Assembly (NCBI GenBank): GCA_951799405.1
Contig: OX637338.1
Location: 7,812,001-7,876,000, forward strand
Length of the DNA: 64,000 nucleotides
DNA from: Agapetus fuscipes
Taxonomy: Eukaryota; Arthropoda; Insecta; Trichoptera; Glossosomatidae
Direction: 5' to 3'
Made by a program: the position numbers and the translations under genes. Below the pieces are notes generated by a model. It saw nothing but the letters and a program-made list of their open reading frames with translations, ran no database searches and had not been told where the DNA came from. Within the stretch, counting starts at the first letter, position 1; every line of letters begins with the position of its first letter. Shown piece after piece: positions 23,085 to 33,747 of this stretch.

Positions 23085-23192
23085 ATAAATATACTGTTTT
23101 AATTCACTTTTTTATTATTTTATTTTAAATATGTCAAACAGTTTTCGCCTTAAAAGGCATCCTCAGGACAATAACAATGACAAATCAAAATT
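23085..23192 (-). repeat. Penelope-like short insertion with hammerhead-like core
   Basis: Contains ATACTGTTTTAATTCACTTT, AATATGTCAAACAGTTTTCG and CGCCTTAAAAGGCATCCTCA. On the minus strand the last block reads TGAGGATGCCTTTTAAGGCG followed by AAAAC. The short stem flanked by CTGAGGA-like and GAAA elements resembles a degenerate hammerhead ribozyme core, as known in Penelope-like elements. The family recurs at 28587-28689 and in the foldback at 52713-52908. Confidence 0.5.
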
Positions 23193-23345
23193 TAATTCTC
23201 TGTATGTATGTATGATTATTAAATATATGTATGATTCCTTTTGATCAATTTCAAAAGTCCTAGTTTTAGACAAACAAATACAAAACATTATTGATTGTAC
23301 AAAAGCCTATTCCCATAAGTTGTAAAAATAAGTTAATTTTTGTTT

Positions 23346-23450
23346 ATTTCACCTCTGCTTCAAGGAAAGTCAGCATGAGTTGCAGGGTTTATGTTCACTT
23401 AATATTTTGCTTCTCATTTTCTATGTACACATGCAAGACTATCTTTTTCA
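23346..23450 (+). repeat. repeat-S fragment, diverged
   Basis: CACCTCTGCTTCAAGGAAAG, GAGTTGCAGGGTTTATGTTC and TGTACACATGC in the expected order. Confidence 0.55.
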
Positions 23451-23848
23451 TCAACTAAGATTATAGATAGATTTTCAAAGCAACACAATTTACACACGTT
23501 TTGTTGCAAAATCGCATTGTTCAAATAAGTTTTCCATCACTGTTAAAACTGTGCGGTTTTTTACAACTATGACACTCAAGTCATAATTCTTTGATTAATA
23601 TTAATTTAACGTCATGATCTTGAGACGAATTAGAGTCAAACAGCCATTTGTCTGTATTCTCAGGATCGTGTAAGATTTAACAGACGGCTTGCGCAAGCGC
23701 ACTGCTTTATTTTGAATAATGAGCGGAATAGTTCACGAACAAAACGGTTAACTGCAGCTTAACGCTGCACTTTTAATTTACGAAACTGCGATAAAAATCA
23801 TCTACAGATACTATAGTATCTAACCCCACTAAGCAGAGCTATTATCTG

Positions 23849-23985
23849 TACCCCAAACTATAAAATTTACGTTCAAACTCAACCTCAGCGTTTACGAAAA
23901 AAACATTTAAAGTAAAACGCTCTTGAGAGGCGCTGCTTTAGTGTCCACGCATTTTCGGTAAACGCTATGATTATGTTTTAAGCAT
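23849..23985. repeat. MITE-H copy
   Basis: CTGTACCCCAAACTATAAAA left terminus, AAACTCAACCTCAGCGTTTA arm, centre AAAACGCTCTTGAGAGGCGC, right arm CGGTAAACGCTATGATTATG. Confidence 0.7.
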
Positions 23986-24452
23986 CTGGTTTTATTCTCT
24001 CGGTTCTGATGACCAAACACCTAGACACGACCTCAAAAATGTACTATCAACTTGGGCAATCAGTTCCCAATCACAAGTTTTTTCATGCTTATAAAACAGA
24101 TGAAAGATAAAATAATTCTTTATAAACATCACGTCCGCTCTTATTTGGACGTGTGGACCCATTAACCAAGGTTGCACAGATTGATCTGAATGCTCCTAGA
24201 TGTAAGGTGAAAAGTCAGGCACTCTTAATGTGTATCGATATATATCCAAAGCTTGATAAACGAATAGCATCAATCTCAAAATTAAAAACATATACATTAT
24301 CTCGTTAAATTTATTCATTTATTTCTTGACTGAATTTTATGCAGTGGTTGAACAACCAAAATACCTGTTGCTGTCAGAAATTTATCGTTCCACCATGAAT
24401 AGATCTTCCTTTCTTTCTTGAACCTTTCTGAATTCCCAACAGAATAAAATCT

Positions 24453-24550
24453 ATCAGTTGTACTTTTGTAACTATTACTGTATCCAGCAGTGGCGAAGGG
24501 TGCCATACAAGCCGGTTCCTATCGGCTTCCCTTTTAAAATGATGTAACAA
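24453..24550 (-). repeat. LINE 3' UTR remnant
   Basis: Read on minus: AGGAACCGGCTTGTATGGCA then CCCTTCGCCACTGCTGG, with ATACAGTAATAGTTAC resembling the TACAGTAACAGT tail of the RTE-type LINE at 27745-28208. It shares a block in inverted orientation with 24660-24735. Confidence 0.45.
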
Positions 24551-24659
24551 AGTAGATAAAAAATATAGGCACAAGGTAAAAAAATACATTTAAACCAAAG
24601 AAACAATACGTATTTTTTCCCTCATTGAAACCTTGCAGTCTACTTTATTATCATTTTTA

Positions 24660-24735
24660 CCTCATTTTAAACGGGAAACCGATGGGAATCGAGTTGTATG
24701 GCACCCTTCACCCCTGTTAACCAGCCGCCATTCAG
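24660..24735 (+). repeat. inverted partner of the 24453-24550 remnant
   Basis: ACGGGAAACCGATGGGAATC, GAGTTGTATGGCACCCTTC and then divergent sequence. It forms a diverged inverted pair with 24453-24550, about 110 bp apart. Confidence 0.45.
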
Positions 24736-24985
24736 ATAGGGGTATCCAGTACCTCCGCAGATTGTCACCACTTTTTTCTGTCTTTGCACACTCTTTCATC
24801 TCCTCGACATTCATCACTCTCTTCATACATCCTCTTCTTTTTTTGTCGCTCTGTAGATTCCAGTCATCTGCAATCTTGCATATTTGATCAATCCATTATT
24901 TCCTCTCTCTTATTTTTAATATTACCTTTTTACACTCTTTTCTTCACTTTTGTATACACGATGACGATGAAAATGATTTCAGAAG
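24735..24985 (-). pseudogene. RTE-type LINE C-terminal fragment, broken
   Basis: Minus strand. Broken frames match the C-terminus at 27765-28175. The last recognisable residues are equivalent to CKDRKKW..ICGGTGHP (here ICGGTGYP), preceded by a KRGRG-like segment. Frameshifts and stops interrupt it, so it is non-functional. Confidence 0.6.
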
Positions 24986-25050
24986 GCTCTTGAAGTGTGA
25001 TTCACCCAAAAACAGCGCTCTCCAAATAAATCATCCTAATGTTATTATAA
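24978..25050 (+). repeat. CR1/L2-group LINE 3' terminus
   Basis: Plus-strand 3' end: AAGGCTCTTGAAGTGTGATT, AAAAACAGCGCTCTCC and AAATCATCCTAATGTTATTA. This matches the 3' UTR of the LINE copies at 11755 and 18293. No coding sequence is attached. Confidence 0.7.
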
Positions 25051-26000
25051 TGAATATGAGCGTATTTTATTGCATTATTTCGTGGCAAAAGTTTATAAAC
25101 CATTTTGTTAAATGTAAACATTTTTTCTTTGCTTATATGAAATGCAGAAAACATCGATTTTCTTTCTAATTTGAAATTTATTTTCTATGAAAAAAATACC
25201 AATTTACAGTTTCTAATAACCTTAAAAAGCAGGTACTTCTAACGTAAAAAAATAACTCCAGTCGATTAAGATTGTTCGATAACCATCCCACTAGCGGTTT
25301 CGATACCTCTCCTTCACCTGAACGGTATCTCAGTATTATTTCTAGATATTACAATAAATTTTAGTAAAAAGTCCGGGCCGCTTAGCGGGCATATCGACGG
25401 CAGAAATCTCTAGAAACGTTTTTAATTGTACAAAGATGGATAAACTTTGCGCACTTAAATCATTTTAGAAGTTAATTAGGGTCAAATGTCACTAGGCTGA
25501 TTGGTATCGGTGCTGCCTTTTGTTTTTGTGCTGTGAAAATTCACGTATTGCTTAATAATTGCATTTAAAAGTTGATAATAACTGTCACAAAAATACACTT
25601 ACAGTTTACCTGTGGGTACAACCTACTTTAAATGAAATAATAGTTAAGTGACAAATACATTAACGGTGTTTTTTCTTGAAAAATTTTAAAACTTTAATTT
25701 TAAATTACTACCACTTCACTTTCACTTTCTCAAGGTAAGCCCTGTTTCAGCAAAAGGTGGCAAGGTTTTAGGACTTATTAGAGTATTATAAAGTTTTTAT
25801 TCCTTAATAAATGGATGTACAAAATGTAAGTGAATAAATTATAATCAATAAGAAAAAAGTAATTGCAAATCAGTTGAAATAATTGAATAGTTGTTTACTC
25901 CAAAGGTAAAATAGGAGTATGCTACGAATATCGTATGCAATTTAGTACTACACACATTTAACAATAATTAAATTTACACTCTTTAAATATTTGATACTTA
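25051..26000. other. unannotated AT-rich DNA
   Basis: No frame or repeat recognised, except weak repeat-S resemblance (CCCTGTTTCAGCAAAAGGTG) near 25740-25770. Confidence 0.35.
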
Positions 26001-26003
26001 AAA

Positions 26004-26006
<3 letters not shown>

Positions 26007-26049
<43 letters not shown>
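26007..26049. repeat. (AT)n microsatellite
   Basis: A 43-base uninterrupted AT run preceded by seven A. Confidence 0.95.
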
Positions 26050-26055
<6 letters not shown>

Positions 26056-26204
26056 CTTGATCTTTTGTTCTGCCAACCATTGTGCAGGGAAAGCAGTTGT
26101 ACTTCGGTAAAAAAAAAAACGTAACTTAGCTCACATATATGTAGTGTAACTGTTTGCGTGCATTTTTCCTCAAGGAGTCGCATGTGGCGATTTGTGACTT
26201 ATCT

Positions 26205-26386
26205 TTTCCGTTGTGAGAAATGAGAAATACCGCCTTCTTCATCTTATCATACAAGGTAAGATTGAGGAGAGAAGGACATCATGGCTGAAAAACCTGCGAC
26301 AATGGTGCAGCAAAAGCATTCAGTCTCTCCTACGAGCTGTAGCATCCAAGATCAAAATAGCCATGATGATCGCTAATCTTCGATAA
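26205..26386 (+). pseudogene. LINE ORF2 C-terminal tail
   Basis: About 60 residues in one frame. Landmarks are RNEKYRLLHLIIQGKIE, RRTSWLKNLRQW and SKIKIAMMIANLR before the stop. The pattern W(L)KNLRxW ... AVxSKxKIAMMIAN is, as I recall, typical of the extreme C-terminus of many insect endonuclease/reverse-transcriptase LINEs. The enzyme domains are absent. Confidence 0.7.
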
Positions 26387-26418
26387 AAGTGGCACCAAAA
26401 GAAGAAGAAGAAAAAAAA
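26205..26418 (+). mobile_element. (GAA)n-tailed LINE, 3' terminal fragment
   Basis: 5'-truncated LINE end. A short coding end (stop at 26384-26386) is followed by a GAAGAAGAAGAAAAAAAA tail at 26401-26418. The same LINE end occurs on the minus strand at 46016-46160, and a related tail is at 55135-55227. Confidence 0.75.
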
Positions 26419-26672
26419 TCTATTGTTTGTCATATAACGTACCTACTTATCCCATTAAACATTACAAAGAAATACGAAATATTTTGACTTAAAATTATGT
26501 AATTCAAAATATATCATTGTGGCGTAATTTGTTGTTATACATTGTTATAAATTTACAAAGAGCCTCATTCTGTTTTCCAAGTCGATGAAAAATCGTTACA
26601 CATTACCGAGTACAATCACATACGAGTATGTTACGTACGAGCGTCGTTAGGTTACAATCGTTCACGTGGTCA

Positions 26673-26750
26673 ACACTCAGAGTATAAAACTTTTCGTTTG
26701 AACGCAAACATAGCGTTTACCAAAAACATTAATAAACTAAAACAACACAT
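26673..26750. repeat. MITE-H half copy
   Basis: Left half only: AGAGTATAAAACTTTTCG, 'AACATAGCGTTTACCAAAAA' and AACTAAAACAAC. Confidence 0.55.
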
Positions 26751-27089
26751 ATACATACATAAGTCAACTTGAACTAGCGTTTCGTTACCGATATTGAAAT
26801 TAGAAGTGAAGCATTGACTACAAGTAATAACGACGTGAGTCAAGTATGTAACGTGGAAATAAAACACTTGAGGAGTAAGATAGTAAAAAGTCTAACAAAC
26901 TTATTCACACTCAGAAAATCCATGTCTCAGCCGCCACCTATAGTGAATTTTCCATTAAAAAAACGATGATGTATAGATCAGCAATGGATTAAATGTGTAG
27001 TGTATAACCCTTAAGACAGAGTTAAGAATGAGTAAATGGTTAATTAGACACCATATAATGTGTTGATATAATTTGGACGTGTAAAAAGA

Positions 27090-27292
27090 TGGATAATAAA
27101 AACTTAAAAGAAAAAGAGGAAAGGGAAAAAAGTATGACTTGTTCAGATTGGCAAAGCTGTGGAAGATTTGAGAGTACAAAGTGAATGTAAAGATGGAGAT
27201 GCTTAAAAAATGTATGAATGAATTGAAAAGGGTATGTAAGGATATGAATAGATATAGGCAACTCTGCAATGGCTTTGGCGACTTCTAACCGA
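27090..27292 (+). pseudogene. RTE-type LINE C-terminal fragment, strongly decayed
   Basis: The last frame reads CKDMNRYRQLCNGFGDF then stop (27233-27289), aligned with CKDRKKWRRICGGTGHP at 28125-28175. Upstream, a LKRKRGKGKKYDLF-like segment matches KRGRGRPRKEWL. Multiple stops mean it is dead. Confidence 0.55.
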
Positions 27293-27744
27293 ATGGCGAT
27301 AGTGTCACAATTTTAGCGCAACAAATGAAAGTTTCAGTTTCTATATACTTTCGATTAAACGTGATGATCGAGTTTAAACGTTAACTTGTCTCTCAGGGGT
27401 ACACACTTATACATACTACGTGATGTATTGTAGCGATGATCTCACTTTAACGATACATTTACACGATAGTGTGAATTGTGAAACAACCCGACGGATTAAA
27501 CTGTTACTTTTCAAATTGGTGCATGCCGTTGGATGTGTGAAATCGGTTGAGTGTTTGGACTTTTAAAAATCACTACCATTTATTTAGCGTTAAAATGAAA
27601 CCGTAGATTTTCTTGTATCATTGTACTCCTACTACGTGAAATTTCTGCCATTTGTTGTATTTTCGTAACAACTGATTACACCTATTTTTCTACTTTTACT
27701 TAAAAACACACCTACATTTTTATTGTAAGAAATAAATAAAAAGA

Positions 27745-28175
27745 TACTGGAAAAATTACGTAAGTTGCGTTTTGAAAAATATTGTAATCTTCACTACCTG
27801 AGAGCAATGGCTGGAAAAACACTGAATGATAGAGTACGTAATGATTGGGTGATGAACGAGTGTGGTATAAAAGAGAATATGAGAATGAAAGTACAAAAAA
27901 GTACGATGAGATGGTTCGGACATCTCGAAAGAATGGATGATGAACGACTAACGAAGAAAGTGTACAAAGGAAATGTCAGAGGAAAGCGCGGAAGGGGAAG
28001 GCCGAGGAAAGAATGGTTAGACCAAATAGGTGAGATTGCGAAAGAATGGAACCTGCAGAGTGAAAATAAGAGAAGAGTATGTATGAAAAAGGTGATGAAT
28101 ATTGAGGAAATGAAAGTGGTTTGTAAGGACAGAAAAAAGTGGAGGCGCATCTGCGGAGGTACCGGCCACCCCTAG
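27745..28175 (+). pseudogene. RTE-type LINE C-terminal domain
   Basis: An open frame of about 140 residues. Its order is LRAMAGKTLNDRVRNDWVM, MRWFGHLERMDDERLTKKVY, GKRGRGRPRKEWLDQI, then 'CKDRKKWRRICGGTGHP' and stop. The RWFGHLERMxxxR...GRPRxxW pattern is known from the C-terminal extension of RTE-like and related LINE reverse transcriptases. The RT and endonuclease are missing through 5' truncation. There are no internal stops. Confidence 0.8.
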
Positions 28176-28208
28176 TGGAACGGCGGCAGGATACAGTAAC
28201 AGTAACAG
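27745..28208 (+). mobile_element. RTE-type LINE, 5'-truncated 3' end
   Basis: Coding end plus a short 3' UTR and the tail ATACAGTAACAGTAACAGT at 28190-28208. Tandem TACAGTAACAGT-type tails after GHP-stop also occur at 55345-55436. Confidence 0.75.
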
Positions 28209-28364
28209 TTCAATAATATAAAATTACGACCAGTGAAAATATTGTAATGTATCAGAAATAACACTTTCCATTTGACCAATTTATTTGTTATCTTCAATCT
28301 TTTAGATGATGATAAAGTTGAATGTAGAAATTTCCTGAAAAAAACTTAAAATTGATGATGCAAT

Positions 28365-28787
28365 GCAACTAAGCTGCACACATACTACACACTTTTTACC
28401 ACGTTGTCGTCAAAGGGGTTCTGTGGAACCTTTTTATTTTCTAAAGAAAAGTGGCCGGTCTTACGTGAACCACTTTTCGTAAATAGGGTGTTTCCCAGCT
28501 CCCGAGGGACCGGTTTTTATTTCTTGTGAAGGCTTAATAATCCTTCTCGGTATTTTTATTTTTAACTTAAAATAAACATAACAATTTAGTCATTGTCATT
28601 GTCCTGAGGATGCCTTTTTAGGCGAAAGCGTTTGGCATATTTAAAATAAATAATAAGTGATTTGAAACAGTATGTTTTTTAATTATTATATAACAATTGA
28701 ATTTAATTTCTGACACCCTTGTAGGGGATTGAACTCTAGCCCTCCAGCATGGAACATAAGAATTCTACCTACTGAGTTATCGAACGA
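28365..28787 (-). repeat. SINE-Q copy interrupted by an insertion
   Basis: Minus-strand near full-length copy. It has 'CCCAGCTCCCGAGGGACCGG' and 'CTTGTGAAGGCTTAATAATC', and AATTTCTGACACCC resumes after a 103-bp insertion at 28587-28689. The tRNA head reaches 28787. Confidence 0.7.
28587..28689 (+). mobile_element. Penelope-like short insertion in SINE-Q
   Basis: A 103-bp insertion bounded by the 9-bp direct repeat ATAACAATT (28578-28586 and 28690-28698). It contains GTCCTGAGGATGCC, a TTTTT loop and AGGCGAAAGCG, a hammerhead-like arrangement (CTGAGGA, short stem, GAAA). It is the reverse-oriented relative of 23085-23192. Confidence 0.6.
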
Positions 28788-28834
28788 ACGATAAACTGAT
28801 GAAAGCAAAGGCCAGGGGTAGAAGTCTTGACGGC

Positions 28835-28945
28835 ACGGTAAGTCTTACCTACCGAATATCGGTCATATTAGTATAAAGACCTGTCAATGTCTAATCAGCT
28901 GTTTACTTGCGGTCATATTGGATGATTTTCATTGACACCTACAGA
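28835..28945. repeat. relative of the 31761-31996 MITE
   Basis: Shares GCACGGTAAGTCTTACCTAC, 'CTAATCAGCTGTTTACTTGC' and GGTCATATTGGATG with the internal part of the element at 31761-31996. The terminal inverted repeats are not seen here. Confidence 0.5.
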
Positions 28946-29235
28946 CGATATTTTATGGCATTTCTTGCATACCTACCCAAGTTTCGTTTAAATAATCAGA
29001 ACGTAAATGCTCTGTAAAATAAAATAATTACAATACCATTAATATGAGAATAATTTCAGAAAAAATCATGTCTACTCCATTTGTTATGTATGTACTACCA
29101 TCGTGCGTTAGATATTTAAATTTGTATGTCATTCAAAGTTCACTCAGTTTAATTAGGCTGAGTTGCATAAGACAATAAATTATGCTAAGCATGGTGAGGT
29201 TAAAAAAATGGAAAGTCTGCATGGATCAATCTGAA

Positions 29236-29347
29236 CAAAAAATGCATGAAAACTAAAGCTGCACCTCAAATGCGCGTCTTAATTTTCGTACATTTATTGT
29301 AAAACGCTATGTTTACGTATAAACTGTTACTTTTATGTTTTGGGTAC
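29236..29347. repeat. MITE-H copy, diverged
   Basis: 'AAAAATGCATGAAAACTAAA', 'TAAAACGCTATGTTTACG' and TTTTATGTTTTGGGTAC. Confidence 0.55.
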
Positions 29348-29813
29348 TAAGCTAACATTACAAACATTGGCATGAACCGTTGCCCCATCAGCTGACCAGA
29401 TAAGTGTTGTTGGTCAGAGTTTCATTCCATGAGTTAATCGACGATTAACGGAGTCAAAATTCGGTGCAGAGTGTTTGCTTTCAGAGAAATTCAAAGGAAA
29501 ATATTTGAGACTATACTACTTACGAATCTCAATTTCTCAATTTTCTTCAAATTATTCATAGGATTAGAAGCGTTACACAACCCCTACAACATTTATTAGA
29601 AGCGTTAGTTACTGTCAAACATAGAAGACAAGTAATTGATTTTAAACAGTGATTTTTCAGGCACGGAAAACACGATTCTGAAAAAAAGGGTTTTTAAACT
29701 AAAATATAAATTTGTTTCTTGTTTTTGTATAATATGTATATTTTATACAACTTTTAATAACTTGGAATAAATCGATGGCAAAGCGTCCACCCAGTGTTTA
29801 TCTAGCATTTCTA

Positions 29814-29966
29814 CCATTTGATTCAAAGATGACCTTTCAATGAAATAATCTTAAAAATCACATTCTACACAATCTGAGTTAAGAATAAAACCCATAATTT
29901 TAGAATTGTTTTGAATATTTTGAAAATCAATTTCCATTTTTCATAAGACACATTTTTCCAGTACAC
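29814..29966 (-). repeat. dispersed repeat, inverted partner of 20846-20999
   Basis: CCATTTGATTCAAAGATGAC, AAAATCAATTTCCATTTT and 'AAGACACATTTTTCCAGTAC' are the reverse complement of the earlier copy with about 75-80% agreement by eye. Confidence 0.65.
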
Positions 29967-30237
29967 ATAACTAACATTGCACATGTGAACTTACTTTCTG
30001 ATGAGCATAAGACAAACAAGCACTCAGGGGACGAAAGATCAATCGATTGGACGATCATTCGAAAGGTCATAATTTAGCTACTGCTTTTCGCTAACTAAAC
30101 TCTTTAAAAAATAGCGCTGTAAGACCATCAACCTTTTTTCGCAATTAACTAAGTTAACTTTCTAATTAATAATACTTAGTACTCACCTTTGGCTAAATTT
30201 ACTAATGATTACAATGCATATTACAATGGTATACGAG

Positions 30238-30374
30238 AGCTATAAGACTTTACGTCTATACTCAACAATGTCGTTTTATTGTAAGTCTATGGTAACTTAA
30301 TCGCTTTCTAGAAGTGATGTTTTAGTTTACGTATTTTTTTGTTAAACGCTTTGGTGTTATTTTATACTTGAGTG
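30238..30374. repeat. MITE-H copy
   Basis: GACTTTACGTCTATACTCAAC arm, centre TTTCTAGAAGTGATG and right end TTATTTTATACTTGAGTGC. Confidence 0.6.
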
Positions 30375-30674
30375 CTGTTATCTAATCGTTACTGTTAACA
30401 TTATTGGCTAGCTTTCACACCTCAGGGCAGTACAGGCGCCGTGATCTCTGAAGCTCTCACTTGTAAACGTCTAATAGTTAAATTGCAGGCATTAATCACT
30501 GAGGTTACTCTCAATTTTATTGCAATTATTCATCACAATACTACACATCAACGTAACAATATAAAACAATACTCAGAAATAATATTCCAGTATCAACAAG
30601 GTATCCTATACACTCAGCCTTGGCAAATGAGAAACAGTTATTTTGGGATAGAGAAAAATGATTTTCTATCTATA

Positions 30675-30914
30675 ATCTATAATCTAAGTTGCAAGGATAT
30701 ATTCATTCAAAGCTTTCAGATGTATGCCCACAAACAAACACGTGTAGTTTGCGCTTACAAATGCTGATTGTGTATTTACAAATAAAATCCAAACCTCGAA
30801 TGAACATATGCCCTGCAACTCTTGCCGACATTCCCTGAAACAAGGGTGACATTGGCAAAGTGAACCATTTTTTACAGTATGGGTGGTCAGCCTCATACCA
30901 ACCTATAAGTCAAG
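30675..30914 (-). repeat. repeat-S copy, first of a tandem pair
   Basis: Minus-strand near full-length copy: ATAATCTAAGTTGCAAGG, 'ATGCCCTGCAACTCTTGCCG' and AGTATGGGTGGTCAGCCTCA. Confidence 0.8.
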
Positions 30915-30929
30915 GAATTACATCTATAA

Positions 30930-31130
30930 TAATCTATCATCTAAGTTAAATAGATATATTAACATTTGAAATTCATATTAAATGCATGCCAACAAACAGA
31001 AGTTCTCCATTACAAATGCTACATGCGTTGCTGAGCTGCATTGCCGACCTTCCCTGAAACGGTGGGGGCAATGGCAAAGTCAACCATTTTTTTACGGGTC
31101 AGCCTCAAACCAACCTATGGGTGAAGGTAT
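30930..31130 (-). repeat. repeat-S copy, second of a tandem pair
   Basis: Same orientation as the preceding copy and directly next to it. It is more diverged (CCCTGAAACGGTGGGGGCAA), and GGTCAGCCTCAAACCAACCT is kept. Confidence 0.75.
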
Positions 31131-31239
31131 TATGGAATTACATGATTACGGTAAAATAAAAAATAAAGTAACAGTTGTTAGACATAAGTTACAAATGAAA
31201 AAACAATCACACTTTTCGGATTTTGGATGAACCAAATGG

Positions 31240-31320
31240 GATAATTTACATTATCCTCAACGTTTCGGTAGAGTCGCAAGCAACGTCTTCAGGAGGCACC
31301 TTTCTGGTTAAACCCCAAGC
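31240..31320 (-). repeat. possible Penelope-like hammerhead-like motif
   Basis: Minus strand: CCTGAAGACG, a loop with GCTTGCGACTC, then ACCGAAACGTTGAGGATAAT. The CTGAAGA ... GAAACGT arrangement resembles the minimal hammerhead motifs of Penelope-like terminal repeats. No RT is nearby. Confidence 0.35.
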
Positions 31321-31760
31321 TTCTCTTATTCGTTATTTCGAGAAGTAGGTACACGGTTAATATTCTGCTTCTGCCATTAATTTCCTGGTTTGATCTGCAT
31401 CATATGAGTGCGTAGGCTGCTGTGTTGGGGCTCGGTTAGACCCAGCGGTGGCTGTCTACTACGAGGCACTCCTCGTCCCAACGTCATTCATGTTAATGTA
31501 TTCCCCAGGCAGCTGTGGGTGGTCTGCCTCCTGACAAACGCATACCTTTGTGCTCTAACCGCCGCATATACGATTAAATTTGTATCCAGCCAAAGTGAAA
31601 TGAATTTCCAGTGCAGAGAAATTGTGTTTATTATCACAACTACTGGGAGAAATAATATAAGTCATACTAACTGCGTAGCTTTATTTATTCAATTCAAAGA
31701 TGTATTTGACTCCTATAGGAAATAACAATGTCTCTTTGATATTGTTACGAATCTATCGGG

Positions 31761-31996
31761 GCTATTCTTAGAAATTTTAGTCGTCGGTTGAGCCCACGCT
31801 TTGACAAACTAATGATGCCTCGGCTGAGAGTCTCATCACCACGGTCATTCTTACCTACCGAATTTTGGTAATATTTGTATGAAGACTAATCAGCTGTTCA
31901 CTTGCGGCCATCTTGGATTGGCAGGTCTTCATACAAACGTATCATTAGTTTGTCAAATCGTGGGCTCAACGGACGACTAAAATGTCTAAGAATAGC
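31761..31996. mobile_element. MITE with 56-bp terminal inverted repeats
   Basis: The arms 31761-31816 and 31941-31996 are reverse complements with three mismatches. They begin GCTATTCTTAGA and include GTTGAGCCCACG and TTTGACAAACTAATGAT. The interior shares blocks with 28835-28945. It has no coding capacity and the superfamily is not determined. Confidence 0.75.
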
Positions 31997-32026
31997 ACCG
32001 TATGAGTTTATATCTGTCTATGTTGG

Positions 32027-32255
32027 TGTGAGGCTGACCACCCAAACAGTAAAAATGGTTCACTTTTCCAATTTCACCCCTGTTCCAGGGAACGTCGGCA
32101 AAAGTTGCAGGGTTTATGCTCATTTGAGGTTTGGATTTTAATTTGTAAGTAAACATTCAGCATTTTTAAGCGCAAAATTACGTGTGTTTATTTGTGGGCA
32201 TGCATTCGATATGAGCTTTGAATGTTAATATGTCTTTGGAACTCAGATTATAGAT
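32027..32255 (+). repeat. repeat-S copy
   Basis: Plus-strand near full-length copy: GGTGTGAGGCTGACCACCC, 'CACCCCTGTTCCAGGGAACG' and 'ATATGTCTTTGGAACTCAGA'. Confidence 0.8.
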
Positions 32256-33747
32256 GGATGTTTACTTATGGTGTATCTGTGTGTTTCTAATGCTTGTAAA
32301 TGTGTGTCTAGACGTAAGTATTTGGATTATTATACCTAATCGTGTTTTCTCGAAGAATCTGCTCAAGACAATTCTAGCATATTCTGGTGTATGCCAGAAT
32401 AGCCTTTAGACACCTATAAATACGGATTGCAGCGCTTTGAAGGGGATTAGTACACGAGCCGTTAAGCGAGAAGAACAAACGTTTAAGCCGTGAACCAAAT
32501 GTGATCGAATTCCTGAAAAAAAAAAAAAAAATTAAACCGAAGTAAACTGTAGCAATATGCACAATTACAATTTACAATGCAAACAAGATTTGAGAAATTT
32601 AAACAAAAGAGAAAAACAAACCGCTGAGATCTTGCAATGTTCATTTTCATAGATTTTTTGTGCAACATAAGCAGTCCGAGATTTCCTTGCACTATCGGTT
32701 TCGTTAAATTTGGGTCATTAAAGGTCAAATTTTAGTTCTTATAATGCATTTTTTAAACTTGAGATAATAAAAAGAATAGATCGGAAATTAACAAATATTT
32801 TCACAGCATTTTTATACTTTTTGTTACAAAAATAAACCAATCAGACGATACGTTTTTAGCCGGGCCCTCCCGTGTTAGCAACGAGATCGTATAGATAAAA
32901 TATTATGTTAGGTAGGTACTAATAATAAATTATTTTTTAATATTAATAACCCGCCAGCAGCTGAACTTCTGTTCACACCCATTTTCAATCGATAAAATCC
33001 ACATTCTTTTTGTTTGTTTTAATTTTTTTACCGTCTAGTTAACGCCGTATCATGTTTGGTGAATCATTTTTTTTTCAATTTCAATTTAGTGTTCACTAAT
33101 GATTTTTTTCACAGCCATAAAACCAGGTCGAATGGAGAAAGTGAATTAAAATTCGTTTCTAAGAAGGAACGCAACCCTTATCTTATTACAAACGACTTTA
33201 ACCCTTTAGGGCTAACGCGTGTAAAATTACAAAGAAATCTTTCACCGCGATTAGGAATGCTTTTTATTATTGAATTATTCGCTTAACCTTCTTTCTCATT
33301 TTTTTCTGAAATGCTTACCGAATCTTCAAACTTAAGCTTTCATTTATAAAGAATTTTAAGCGAATAGTTATTTGTGTTTTGTCGGCCTGTTATTCAGACA
33401 CAGCATGGCTCATCCGCCGCCTAAATTTAATCCTAGTTGTGTGAATAACGCTGTAAGTGTGTAATAGAAGGAAAATACGATAAAAAAATATATATATAGA
33501 ATTTTAATCCGTGTTTTTTTGGTATGTTCTGTATGTACATAGGTATGATTTTCTTCAACTGATTATGATTGAAGACACGATGTTTTTTTTTTTCAAATAA
33601 TTAAAATACATCATATAAAAATATGGTTTGAAAAGCCTACGTAATGTCACTTTTAAAATTATTTTTCTGTACAAGTCTCTGATTTGTTCATATCGCTCTG
33701 GTCGAGGGAATAAAGCGCCGACACTCGAATTTTCGTTATTGAAACAA
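32256..33747. other. unannotated AT-rich DNA
   Basis: No coding frame or repeat recognised. It includes a poly-A run at about 32516-32530. Confidence 0.35.

Noticed and set aside
26955..27269. Minus-strand 104-codon hydrophobic protein
   Set aside because: It is the antisense reading of an A-rich, decayed LINE end; the Phe/Leu/Ser richness is a composition artefact.
27794..28150. Minus-strand 118-codon frame
   Set aside because: Antisense to the RTE-type LINE C-terminus.
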